From assembly GCA_038327195.1 (NCBI GenBank), contig JBBQKU010000049.1:1-18300 (forward strand): DNA of 18,300 nt, given 5' to 3'. This document shows positions 1 to 7,272 of this stretch, piece after piece; positions within the stretch are counted from its first letter, which is position 1; every line of letters starts with the position of its first letter. This stretch comes from UBA4416 sp038327195. Its GTDB lineage: Bacteria; Bacteroidota; Bacteroidia; B-17B0; Aurantibacillaceae. The notes beneath the pieces are model-generated. The model was not told where the DNA came from. It saw only the letters and a program-made list of their open reading frames with translations, and did no database searches. The position numbers were made by a program, and so were the translations under genes.

Positions 1-559
1 TACCGTTAGTGGTAATTTAATTGGATGTGTTGGAATTACAACTAAAACTACATCTGTTTATGTTAATGCACTACCTGTGGTTACACTAGGAACTATTACT
101 AGTCCTTTATGTACAAATAGCCCTACAGTAGCTTTAGTTGGTGCGCCAGCTAGTGGAACATATTCGGGAACAGGTGTTGTAGGATCAATTTTCAACCCTT
201 CCATATCTGGTTCAGGAGCATTTACTGTTAGCTATTATTATACGGATGTAAATGGTTGTTCAAATTCAGCATCTCAACCAGTGAATGTAAGTTTATGTAC
301 TGGAATAATTGAAACTCCGAATCTGGAAATTTCAATTTATCCAAATCCAGCAAAGGATTTAATTTATGTTACCTTACCAACAGAAGAATTTAATAATACC
401 ACGATTGAATTATATGATGCGATTGGTAAATTAATACTAGTTGAAAATGTGGTTAGTAAAACAACATTAATTAGTTTAAATAATTTAACTAAAGGAATTT
501 ATACGGTTAGAGTTCTTTCTGAAAAGGCTCACACGCTGAATAGAATTATTAAAGAGTAA
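1..559 (+). CDS. C-terminal part of a T9SS-secreted surface protein (5' end outside window)
   Basis: The reading frame is open from base 2, so the protein begins left of the window; a GTG at 77 is not its real start. The visible part has Ig/PKD-like beta-rich repeats with conserved Cys (for example VNGCSNS, bases 248-268), typical of large secreted adhesins. The last ~75 residues are a type A T9SS C-terminal sorting domain: ISIYPNPAKD (bases 332-361), a YDAIGKLI strand, then LTKGIYTVRVL and a basic tail. In this family the domain directs export through the T9SS translocon, is cleaved off, and the cargo is released or attached to the surface. Seen: the sorting domain and repeats. Inferred: extracellular location. 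The function of the missing N-terminal part is unknown. The gene is closed by the strong hairpin at 581-614. Confidence 0.9.
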   Translation, partial: TVSGNLIGCVGITTKTTSVYVNALPVVTLGTITSPLCTNSPTVALVGAPASGTYSGTGVVGSIFNPSISGSGAFTVSYYYTDVNGCSNSASQPVNVSLCTGIIETPNLEISIYPNPAKDLIYVTLPTEEFNNTTIELYDAIGKLILVENVVSKTTLISLNNLTKGIYTVRVLSEKAHTLNRIIKE

Positions 560-580
560 TATTTGTAAAAATAATAATTA

Positions 581-614
581 AAAAAGCTCTTGTAATTATT
601 ACAAGAGCTTTTTT
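581..614. terminator. Bidirectional rho-independent terminator
   Basis: A near-perfect inverted repeat pairs AAAAAGCTCTTGTAAT (581-596) with ATTACAAGAGCTTTTT (598-613). The A-tract on the left and T-tract on the right let it work on both strands. It lies between the convergent T9SS cargo gene (+) and the agmatinase-family gene (-). Confidence 0.85.
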
Positions 615-631
615 GTGATAAAAAGATTAGA

Positions 632-1681
632 TTAATTTCTAGTAGCTTTTCCTTGACTTAACATCGTTAAGTTTGCAATACGGTATAATAAACGAGAGGC
701 AACATTTGCATTCCATTCATCTTCTCCACCAACTTCGTTTATATCAAACGCTATAATTTTTTTTCCTGAAGCAACAACCATTTCTAATAAGTATAATACT
801 TGATCTGTTTCAAATCCTCCAGCAACTGGCGTTCCTGTGCCTGGACATAGTTTAGGATCTAATCCATCAATATCAAAGCTTAAATAAACATGTTGAGGTA
901 ATTCATTTACAATATTTTCGCAAATGGTATGCCAAGTAGTTCCTTTATACTGTTGTTGTTTTATATCTCTGTCAAAAAAAGTTTTAACTCTATTGTTTGA
1001 ATTTATTATAATGTCTAATTCTGCTTGACAATAATCTCTGATGCCAACCTGAACTAATTTTTTTACGTTTTCAATTTTTAAAGCATTAAACATAATTGAA
1101 GCATGAGAAAATTCAAATCCTTCGTATGCATCTCTTAAATCTGCATGCGCATCAATTTGTAAAACACCAAACTCACCTACATGCTCGCTTAAAGCCTGCA
1201 TCATGCCAAGTGGAGTAGAGTGGTCTCCACCTAATAAGCCAACTGTTTTATGTTGTTTTAAAAAATGTAATGCTCTTTGTTTTACCCAAGCATTCATTTC
1301 TTTGCAAGCCGTATTAATGTCTTTTATTTCTGAAATTTCTGAAATAGGTTCGCCATTACTTTGTCTATCAATAATAATTTCAGCTACTGGACGATAAATC
1401 TCACTTTTATCTTTTATAATTTCATTTATTTCATCCATTGCAATACCTAGTTTCCAAGCATCTTTCACAATTGGATCAAATAAATCTACTTGAAATGATG
1501 CTTCAAAAATTTGCTCAGGCCCTTCAACTGTACCGCCACCATAACTCACCGTTACTTCCCAAGGAACAGGAATTAAAACAGTTTCTGATTCATTTAATGA
1601 AAATGGTAAACCAAACATACTTGCGTTTACATCACCTACACTATTAGGGTCAAAGTTTTTTATTTTTTCTTGCTTATTCAT
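632..1681 (-). CDS. Agmatinase/arginase-family ureohydrolase
   Basis: This 349-residue protein is a binuclear manganese ureohydrolase, which cleaves a guanidino compound to release urea or a related product. All metal-ligand motifs are present: GGDHS (His154), DAHAD (Asp177, His179, Asp181) and SFDIDGLDP (Asp270, Asp272). The C-terminal stretch FDINEVGGEDEWNANVASRL (residues 312-331) matches the Bacteroidota agmatinase-family branch, usually assigned to putrescine formation from agmatine. The substrate is not proven by sequence: arginase, agmatinase and formimidoylglutamase share these ligands. No arginine decarboxylase gene lies beside it here. It is the last gene of a leftward operon, 20 nt after a lipoprotein gene, with pdxH upstream. 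The ATG at 1681 fits the usual family N-terminus. Confidence 0.88.
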   Translation of the reverse strand: MNKQEKIKNFDPNSVGDVNASMFGLPFSLNESETVLIPVPWEVTVSYGGGTVEGPEQIFEASFQVDLFDPIVKDAWKLGIAMDEINEIIKDKSEIYRPVAEIIIDRQSNGEPISEISEIKDINTACKEMNAWVKQRALHFLKQHKTVGLLGGDHSTPLGMMQALSEHVGEFGVLQIDAHADLRDAYEGFEFSHASIMFNALKIENVKKLVQVGIRDYCQAELDIIINSNNRVKTFFDRDIKQQQYKGTTWHTICENIVNELPQHVYLSFDIDGLDPKLCPGTGTPVAGGFETDQVLYLLEMVVASGKKIIAFDINEVGGEDEWNANVASRLLYRIANLTMLSQGKATRN

Positions 1682-1701
1682 TTTTACTTATTAAATTATT
1701 A

Positions 1702-2778
1702 TTAAGGTATTGTATAGTTAATTTGTGTATTGATGGTTGTTGTTCCAATAGCATTTAATGTAAATGTTGTATTTGCAGTACTTAACCAGTCACCACTATT
1801 AATTAAATTATTGCCATCATTATCGTAATACGCATAATAAAAATAAGTTCCTGGATGCATATAATTGAAAATAAAACTGCTACTGCTAGCTGATAAAATA
1901 ACATAACGAGACCTGTACTTTAAATTAGCGCCTATAAAACCTAGTCCAGAAAACAACGGTTGTGTTGTAATAACTAAAAAAACTTTTTTAGTTGGATTTA
2001 CTGTGTAGGTTGGTGCAAAATTATAGGTAGCTGTAGTTTCCCCTAAGTAAGGTTGATTGTTTTCAGGATACGGATCTCCAACAGGAATACCAGAGGTTGC
2101 ATAATATATTGCTTCAGACTGTCCAACAAACACGGTATTAAAATCTTTTGCTATTGTGTTTTTAGGATAAGAAAATAATGTTGTTGCTGGTAAACATGCC
2201 GTTTCATCTTGAAGTTTTGCACTCCAAGTCATGTGCGGTGTTGAGGTTGTTAACGTGTTATATTTGTTAGTATAAGATTTAATATAAAGACTATCTGCTC
2301 TAAAAATGACCTCTGTAAATGCTCTGTTTTTTCCTTTAATTATTTCTGAAAATCTATAATAATTAGTTGCTCCGATTTCCGAAACACTGTCTGCTAAAAA
2401 GTATGAAACACGTTTCATTCCAACAAAAGAGCCACCGTTTCTGAAAGCTACTTTATTTTCACCATTATGTTTTACAATAAAAAATGACATAAATATATCA
2501 TTGAGTGTGTCTAATTCATTTTTTGCTGAAACTTGATTTTCTGAAATTGGTCTGAAATCAACTATCCATTCAGGATACCCGCCTAATGGAGTAGTTGAAG
2601 TTACTGGTCCATTCCAAATCCCCTTTATTTTATTTAGAACATTAAAACCCATAGGATTTGCAACAACTGCAATTGGAGCATTAGGATCAGCACAATCTTC
2701 CTCGTTATTTTTATTCTTATGACAAGAAGAAAAAATGAGTAAAAATAATAGCACAGATAGATTAATGGATGCTTTCAT
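1702..2778 (-). CDS. Hypothetical lipoprotein, 358 aa
   Basis: I recognise no family. The N-terminus is a clear lipoprotein signal: a hydrophobic stretch at residues 7-16 followed by lipobox FSSC with Cys19 as the acylation site, then a charged, Asn-rich linker. The mature protein is rich in beta-forming, aromatic and Ser/Thr residues. Near the C-terminus an acidic loop DNDGNNLINSGD (319-330) resembles a calcium-binding EF-hand or dockerin-like loop, as found in Bacteroidota proteins with Ig-like C-terminal sandwiches. Cys195 is an isolated cysteine. It is probably anchored in the outer membrane. It sits between pdxH (38 nt upstream) and the agmatinase-family gene (20 nt downstream), all on the minus strand, so it is probably cotranscribed with them, but I see no metabolic link. 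Confidence 0.8.
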   Translation of the reverse strand: MKASINLSVLLFLLIFSSCHKNKNNEEDCADPNAPIAVVANPMGFNVLNKIKGIWNGPVTSTTPLGGYPEWIVDFRPISENQVSAKNELDTLNDIFMSFFIVKHNGENKVAFRNGGSFVGMKRVSYFLADSVSEIGATNYYRFSEIIKGKNRAFTEVIFRADSLYIKSYTNKYNTLTTSTPHMTWSAKLQDETACLPATTLFSYPKNTIAKDFNTVFVGQSEAIYYATSGIPVGDPYPENNQPYLGETTATYNFAPTYTVNPTKKVFLVITTQPLFSGLGFIGANLKYRSRYVILSASSSSFIFNYMHPGTYFYYAYYDNDGNNLINSGDWLSTANTTFTLNAIGTTTINTQINYTIP

Positions 2779-2816
2779 GTATTTATTAAATTAAAATAAT
2801 TTGAACACAGTTATTA

Positions 2817-3467
2817 TTAAGGTGCTAATCTTTCTATTTTCCAATTTTGATTTTCTAAGGTATAAGAAATTCTATCATGCAATCTGTTTTTTCTTCCTTG
2901 CCAAAATTCATAATAATTTGCATGAATCACATATCCACCCCAAAAATCAGGTCTTTGAATGTCTTTTCCTTCAAGCACTGTGGTAGTTACTTTTATAATT
3001 TCTTCAAGCACTCCTCTATTTATTAATTTTTTACTTTGAGGTGAACTCCATGCGCCAATTTGAGAATCACGAGGACGAACTTTAAAATAAGCGTCACTTT
3101 TTTCATTGGGAGCCCTAAAAGCTTTGCCTTCAATTCGGATTTGACGTTCTAATTCTGGCCAAAAAAATGTTAAACACACATTATTGTTTGCTTCAATTTC
3201 TTGCCCTTTTTTTGAATTAAAGTTTGTATAGAAGTAAAACTCATTGTTGAAAAATTCGCGAAGGTATATGATTCGTGAATTTGGTTTATGATCTAAAGAA
3301 ACCGTTGCCAAGGTACAAGCCTGAACTTCTAATACTTTAGAATCAATTGCATTTTGCATCCAATTTTCGAATTGAACATCTGGAAAAGCATTTACATCTT
3401 GTTCTGATAATGTTCCTTTTAAAAAATCTTCTCTTAGTTGAGAAATATGCTGATTTACTTCGCTCAT
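2817..3467 (-). CDS. pdxH: Pyridoxamine 5'-phosphate oxidase
   Basis: This is the FMN enzyme that oxidises pyridoxamine or pyridoxine 5'-phosphate to pyridoxal 5'-phosphate (PLP) in the cytoplasm. At 216 residues it has normal family length. Visible signatures are SRIIYLRE (64-71) and FYTNFNSKKGQEI (79-91) for FMN/phosphate binding, LERQIRIEGKA (106-116), RPRDSQIGAWSS (131-142), FWGGY (175-179) and the C-terminal RLHDR...WKIERLAP (195-216) with the substrate-binding Arg195 and His197. It is first in the leftward operon with a lipoprotein and the agmatinase-family gene. A TATATTTG -7 box lies 16 bases upstream of the ATG, so the mRNA leader should be very short. Divergent yqgE starts within about 40 bp. 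Confidence 0.97.
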   Translation of the reverse strand: MSEVNQHISQLREDFLKGTLSEQDVNAFPDVQFENWMQNAIDSKVLEVQACTLATVSLDHKPNSRIIYLREFFNNEFYFYTNFNSKKGQEIEANNNVCLTFFWPELERQIRIEGKAFRAPNEKSDAYFKVRPRDSQIGAWSSPQSKKLINRGVLEEIIKVTTTVLEGKDIQRPDFWGGYVIHANYYEFWQGRKNRLHDRISYTLENQNWKIERLAP

Positions 3468-3483
3468 TTTTTATAAATTTACA

Positions 3484-3491
3484 CAAATATA
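3484..3491 (-). promoter_or_regulatory. Candidate Bacteroidota -7 box for pdxH
   Basis: The minus strand reads TATATTTG, an exact match to TAnnTTTG, ending 16 bases before the pdxH ATG. I see no TTG at the usual -33 spacing, so support is the -7 box and its position only. Confidence 0.45.
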
Positions 3492-3505
3492 AAGCAATAA
3501 AACGA

Positions 3506-4051
3506 TTGATAAAGCCTGGTGAAATATTAATTGCAAAACCTTTTTTGCAAGATGATTATTTTAAACGAACTGTCATATATACTGTTGAACATAACTCGAC
3601 TGGTAGTTTAGGTTTTATTATTAATAAACCCCATGGACTATGGCTTAAAGATATCTTTCCTCATTTAAAAAATGGTAATTTTCCTTTGTTTGAAGGTGGG
3701 CCAGTTTCTCCTAATCAATTGTTTTATACGCATACAATAGGATTAAAATTATCAGATAGTATTGAAATTACTGAAGGAGTTTTTTGGGGTGGAAACTTTT
3801 TTGAATTGTCACAAATGATAGAAAATAATGAATTAAATCCAAACGAAATCAGATTCTATATTGGTTATAGTGGTTGGAGTGCTGGGCAAATAGATGTTGA
3901 AATGGAAAAAGAAATGTGGTTTATTAGACAAGCAAATTATAGAGAGTTATTAAAATCTACTTCAGAGCAGATGTGGGCCAATGAATTAAATAAAATAAAT
4001 CCTGGATTTAAAGCCTTTAGCGATTTTTCATTTGATCCATCTTTAAATTAA
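3506..4051 (+). CDS. YqgE/AlgH family protein (non-ATG start)
   Basis: The protein belongs to the YqgE/AlgH (UPF0301) family; its biochemical function is not settled. Family motifs are clear: KPGEILIAKPFL at the N-terminus, GSLGFIINKP, FEGGPVS and YIGYSGWSAGQ. From the TTG at 3506 it has 181 residues, close to the family's usual length. There is no in-frame ATG near the conserved start: the nearest upstream ATG (3410) lies inside the divergent pdxH and would add a lysine- and leucine-rich tail not typical of the family. TTG at 3506 or the ATA at 3497 are therefore the likeliest starts; the exact choice is unsure. A DarA-like gene follows after 5 nt, so the two are probably one transcript. yqgE beside pdxH is, from memory, a recurrent arrangement in this phylum. 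Confidence 0.85.
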   Translation: MIKPGEILIAKPFLQDDYFKRTVIYTVEHNSTGSLGFIINKPHGLWLKDIFPHLKNGNFPLFEGGPVSPNQLFYTHTIGLKLSDSIEITEGVFWGGNFFELSQMIENNELNPNEIRFYIGYSGWSAGQIDVEMEKEMWFIRQANYRELLKSTSEQMWANELNKINPGFKAFSDFSFDPSLN

Positions 4052-4056
4052 ATTTT

Positions 4057-4983
4057 ATGAAAAATGTATTAATAGTTTATTATACCCAAACAGGACAAGC
4101 AAAAGAAGCGCTTGACTCTGTGTTGCTTCCATTTATAAATAATGCAGATTATAAATTACATTATTCACTAGTAAAATCAAAAGTTCCATTCCCTTTTCCA
4201 TGGAAATACACTGAATTTTTTGATATGTTTCCAGAAACCGTTCAAGGAGTAGCTTGCGAATTGGAGCCTATTTCAATTGATGATTCTATAAAATATGATC
4301 TAATAATTTTAGGATATCAACCTTGGTTTTTAAGTATTTGTATTCCAATAAATAGTTTTTTGAAAAGCGAAAAGGCCAAATTAATTTTTAATAATACACC
4401 AGTTGTTACACTAATTAACTGTAGAAATATGTGGATTAGCGCTCAAGAAAAAATGAAAAAAATGTTACTATCCCTAAATGCAAATTTAGTTGGCAACATC
4501 ACGTTTGTTGATCGGTCAGCTAATTTAGTTAGTTTGGTTACGGTACTTGCATTTATTTTAAAAGGTACAAAAGAAAACTTTTTAGGAATGTTTCCAAAAT
4601 ATGGCGTTAATTCGAATGACTTAGAAAACGGAAAGATTTATGGTAGTCTTTTAAAAACGCATTTAGAAAAAAATAATTTAAACGAATTACAGCATGAATT
4701 AATCAAAAATAATTCTGTTAATATTAGAAGTAATATAATGATTATGGAAGGTAGAGGAAGTTTGTTATTTCCACATTATGCAAATTTTATTACTAAAAAA
4801 GGAAAAGCTGGAAGTAAAGAAAGAAGAACAAGAGTTCGCATATTTGGTATAATATTACCAACGGTAATATTACTGGCGTCACCTATTATTACAATCATTT
4901 CCAGGTTAGCGCCAATTTTCGCTAAGAAGAAACTTCAAAAACAAATCGATTATTATAGCCAAAATTCATTAAAGGATATGTGA
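4057..4983 (+). CDS. DarA-like flavodoxin-fold protein
   Basis: The 308-residue protein resembles the Bacteroidota proteins annotated as dialkylresorcinol condensing enzyme DarA. Residues 1-15 have a flavodoxin-like strand and phosphate-binding loop (YYTQTGQ, 8-14); LIILGYQPWF (82-91) and NCRNMW (121-126) match the other flavin-contacting loops and the family's conserved core. DarA in dialkylresorcinol/flexirubin-type clusters is thought to act in aromatisation next to the ketosynthase DarB. No darB, acyl-carrier or polyene genes are visible here, so this copy may have another flavin-linked role. The C-terminus carries a basic patch (RRTRVR, 256-261), a hydrophobic segment about 262-285 and another basic tail, suggesting inner-membrane association. 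Family assignment is good; the reaction is not assigned. Confidence 0.75.
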   Translation: MKNVLIVYYTQTGQAKEALDSVLLPFINNADYKLHYSLVKSKVPFPFPWKYTEFFDMFPETVQGVACELEPISIDDSIKYDLIILGYQPWFLSICIPINSFLKSEKAKLIFNNTPVVTLINCRNMWISAQEKMKKMLLSLNANLVGNITFVDRSANLVSLVTVLAFILKGTKENFLGMFPKYGVNSNDLENGKIYGSLLKTHLEKNNLNELQHELIKNNSVNIRSNIMIMEGRGSLLFPHYANFITKKGKAGSKERRTRVRIFGIILPTVILLASPIITIISRLAPIFAKKKLQKQIDYYSQNSLKDM

Positions 4984-5001
4984 TTTGATATATCTTTTGA
5001 T

Positions 5002-5009
5002 TAAATTTG
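5002..5009 (+). promoter_or_regulatory. Possible -7 box before the small lipoprotein gene
   Basis: TAAATTTG matches TAnnTTTG and ends 17 bases before the ATG at 5027. The nearest upstream TTG (4985-4987) leaves only a 14-bp spacer, shorter than usual, so the call is weak in such AT-rich DNA. Confidence 0.3.
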
Positions 5010-5026
5010 ATTAATTATATTTATAA

Positions 5027-5443
5027 ATGAAAAAAATAATTTATTTGCTTTTAGTATTTTCATCTCTCTATTTAGTGAGTTGTAAACCTGATAATAATGA
5101 ACCAACTCCATCAACAGGTGATGATAGAGATAAATATGTTGGTACATGGATGTGTAATGAAACAAGTCAAATAATAAACTCTTCGTATACAATTACTATC
5201 AGTAAATCAGCTTCAAGTTCTTCTGAAATTATAATAAATAAATTCTATAATTTAGTTACTCAAGCGCGAGTAACTGTTTTAGGTAATAATGTTTCAATAC
5301 CTTATCAAAGCCTTTCCTCATTAGGATTTGCAAGTGGATCTGGAACTTTAGCCGCTAATGGGAAAAATCTATCTTTAAATTATATTGTTAAAATAGGCTC
5401 AAGTCCTAATGATACATGCTCTGCTAGCTGCATAAAACAATAA
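5027..5443 (+). CDS. Small lipoprotein, possibly lipocalin-like
   Basis: The protein has 138 residues. It starts with a lipoprotein signal (hydrophobic residues 4-16, lipobox LVSC, acylated Cys19) and a short linker with Pro and Asp. The mature part begins DKYVGTW, the usual opening of small lipocalin-like lipoproteins in this phylum, followed by alternating beta strands and a GSGTL-ANGKNLSLNY turn-strand pattern. Two C-terminal cysteines (SxxDTCSASCIKQ) could form a disulfide. The ligand is unknown. It lies 43 nt after the DarA-like gene and may have its own promoter; a terminator follows at 5522-5555. Confidence 0.75.
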   Translation: MKKIIYLLLVFSSLYLVSCKPDNNEPTPSTGDDRDKYVGTWMCNETSQIINSSYTITISKSASSSSEIIINKFYNLVTQARVTVLGNNVSIPYQSLSSLGFASGSGTLAANGKNLSLNYIVKIGSSPNDTCSASCIKQ

Positions 5444-5497
5444 TAATTTGAAATAAGCTTAGTTTTTTTTAAAAAGTTATTCCAATTCTTAGATAAA

Positions 5498-5527
5498 ACT
5501 AACCACTTACAAATAAATACTAACCAC
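5498..5527. repeat. Direct repeat ACTAACCAC, two copies 21 bp apart
   Basis: ACTAACCAC occurs at 5498-5506 and again at 5519-5527, with starts 21 bp apart, about two helical turns. The second copy forms the left arm of the terminator at 5522-5546. The first could pair with the same right arm (GTGGTT, 5541-5546). It may be an operator-like pair or chance. Confidence 0.4.
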
Positions 5528-5555
5528 ATCTCAATTGGATGTGGTTTTTTATTTT
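5522..5555 (+). terminator. Rho-independent terminator between lipoprotein gene and tonB
   Basis: A 9-bp GC-containing stem pairs AACCACATC (5522-5530) with GATGTGGTT (5538-5546) around a 7-nt loop. It is followed by a T-rich run (5545-5555). It ends the lipoprotein transcript, so tonB should have its own promoter. Confidence 0.8.
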
Positions 5556-5642
5556 AAGTTAAAATATCTTTACATCAGCAAATAACTTTAGTTGCAAATA
5601 GAGTTGCTTTTAAAAGAAAAATTAACCCTTAAAAATAGTATT

Positions 5643-6449
5643 ATGAGAATCTTAGGAAATAATTCAGCAAAGTTAAATGAAATAATTTTCGCTAACAGAA
5701 ATAAAAGTTACGGCGCATACGCTATTAGATCTGCATATAATGATTCATTAATAAAATCATTAGCTTATTTAGCTGGAATATTAATTTGCATTTTTGGAAC
5801 ATCTACTTATTTAAACAGAAACAACCAAACATCCGATAAAGGAGTTTTATTATTAGATGATGTAAAACCGGATTACGTAATTGAATACACTGTTGAGCCA
5901 AAGCAGCCAGAGGTAGTTCAACCAGTAATAAATGAACCTGCAGCTGCAGCTCCTTCTGGTGGAACTCCAATTATTGTCGACAATAATGTAGTTACAACTA
6001 CCTCATTGAATTTGAACAATCCTATTAATGGTTTGGGAACAGCAACTGCTACAGGAATATCTACAACTGCCACGGCAACAACCACAAATACTTTAGTAGT
6101 TACATCTCCTAGTGTTGAAATAATCGATAATACAGAACATGTTGTTGTTGAGGAAATGCCTGAGTTTAATTTAATTCCAAATGGAGTTTTAGTATACGTT
6201 TCAGGTAATATTACTTACCCACCTTTGGCAAGAGAAATAGGTAGAGAAGGAACTGTGCATGTATCATTTGTTGTCAATCAACTTGGTGAAGTAGAAGGAG
6301 TGAAGATTTTAAAAGGTATTGGTTATGGATGTGATGAAGAAGTATTAAGAGTAATTAACAAAATGCCAAATTGGAAAAAGCCAGGTAAAAATAATGGTAA
6401 ACCTGTAAAAGTTAGATATAATATACCTGTATCGTTTAGATTGAAATAA
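5643..6449 (+). CDS. Energy transducer TonB
   Basis: TonB spans the periplasm and passes energy from ExbB/ExbD to outer-membrane TonB-dependent receptors. The likely start is the ATG at 5643 (268 residues); the ATG at 5592 would add 17 untypical residues. The order is: cytoplasmic FANRNKSYGAYAIR segment (16-29), characteristic of Bacteroidota TonB; a membrane anchor about 37-55; a periplasmic linker; then the TonB C-terminal domain (about 188-268) with ITYPPLARE, GTVHVSFVVNQLGEV and the closing VRYNIPVSFRLK. The linker has only a short Pro/Glu part (83-106) and then a Thr/Ala-rich low-complexity part (117-154), rather than the long Pro-Lys/Pro-Glu repeat of enteric TonB. No exbB or exbD lies nearby. 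It is a monocistronic gene between two terminators. Confidence 0.92.
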   Translation: MRILGNNSAKLNEIIFANRNKSYGAYAIRSAYNDSLIKSLAYLAGILICIFGTSTYLNRNNQTSDKGVLLLDDVKPDYVIEYTVEPKQPEVVQPVINEPAAAAPSGGTPIIVDNNVVTTTSLNLNNPINGLGTATATGISTTATATTTNTLVVTSPSVEIIDNTEHVVVEEMPEFNLIPNGVLVYVSGNITYPPLAREIGREGTVHVSFVVNQLGEVEGVKILKGIGYGCDEEVLRVINKMPNWKKPGKNNGKPVKVRYNIPVSFRLK

Positions 6450-6474
6450 TTAAGTAAATAATAATAATAAAAAT

Positions 6475-6510
6475 AAAAAAGTCAACTCATCATGATGAGT
6501 TGACTTTTTT
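6475..6510. terminator. Bidirectional terminator, perfect 36-nt palindrome
   Basis: Six As, then GTCAACTCATCA, its exact reverse complement, and six Ts form an uninterrupted 18+18 palindrome. It ends one base before the stop codon (minus strand) of the convergent barrel gene, so it serves both tonB and that operon. Confidence 0.85.
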
Positions 6511-6511
6511 A

Positions 6512-7267
6512 TTAAAATTTAAAACCAACAGTTAAATAAATAAAGTGGCTTGAAGTATATAGACTAGTTGGTGCAAAATTTTCATTAAAATAAAAAGGGG
6601 ATAAGCCATATCTGAATTGTAATTCTGCAAAAACAGCTTTATAATTTAACGGTGTGTTTTTTTGAAAACCAATCCCGGCAGTTAAAAAAGAACTATTTAC
6701 TGGGTTAAATGCAGGCGATTTAAACGTGATTCTTGCTGATTGATTAACTATTTCTACTCCATTATTTTCAACTTTTAAATTACTGGCAACAACCCATCTG
6801 TAAACATAGCCAGCAAAAATATAAGATGAAAAAATTGAATTTGTTTCTTTTTGAAAAGAATGTTTTAATTGAATAGGGAAATCTATTTCATGTAAAGTTA
6901 ATTGGTATTTGTATTTCATATTTCCATCATACAATTTTAAACTATCACTATAGAAATAATATGAATTGAAACTTACTCCATGATGCATGTACTCAGCGCC
7001 AATCATAAGAAAATCTTTATTCTTTTTATCAAGACGAAATTCTTCTCTTATAGAAAAGCAAAAGGACATTTTTTGTCGTGCTTTGGATGTGTGGTTTTTA
7101 TTTGGAGTATAAATTCCAATTACTGGCGAAATTCCTATTCGCGTTTTCATGTGAGGATTCTTGCGATTATTTCGTAATTTTTTTCCGCCATCTTCTTGTC
7201 CAGTAAGCGAAGTTATTGCGATTAAAATAAACAGAACGACTAAATATAAACTTCGTAATTGTTGCAA
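6512..7267 (-). CDS. Outer-membrane beta-barrel protein
   Basis: The 251-residue protein has a signal peptide (hydrophobic 7-20, probable cleavage after TSLTG near residue 23). It then shows alternating amphipathic strands with many Tyr/Phe/Ser and a C-terminal FIYLTVGFKF strand ending in aromatic Phe, as expected for insertion by the BAM complex. It resembles the porin/PorT-like small barrels common in this phylum, but I cannot name a specific family. It is the last gene of the leftward operon, 5 nt after the DUF2480 gene. A role in transport or envelope structure is only inferred from the fold. Confidence 0.75.
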   Translation of the reverse strand: MQQLRSLYLVVLFILIAITSLTGQEDGGKKLRNNRKNPHMKTRIGISPVIGIYTPNKNHTSKARQKMSFCFSIREEFRLDKKNKDFLMIGAEYMHHGVSFNSYYFYSDSLKLYDGNMKYKYQLTLHEIDFPIQLKHSFQKETNSIFSSYIFAGYVYRWVVASNLKVENNGVEIVNQSARITFKSPAFNPVNSSFLTAGIGFQKNTPLNYKAVFAELQFRYGLSPFYFNENFAPTSLYTSSHFIYLTVGFKF

Positions 7268-7272
7268 TTATA

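Noticed and set aside
1203..1647. Two open frames on the plus strand inside the agmatinase-family gene
   Set aside because: They are antisense to a gene with complete ureohydrolase motifs and encode no recognisable protein.
632..1681. Naming the ureohydrolase speB
   Set aside because: The ligands are shared with arginase and formimidoylglutamase, and no arginine decarboxylase is adjacent to fix the substrate.
3347..3505. Longer N-terminus for the YqgE protein
   Set aside because: It is antisense to the start of pdxH and not like the family's N-terminus; the conserved region begins at about 3506.
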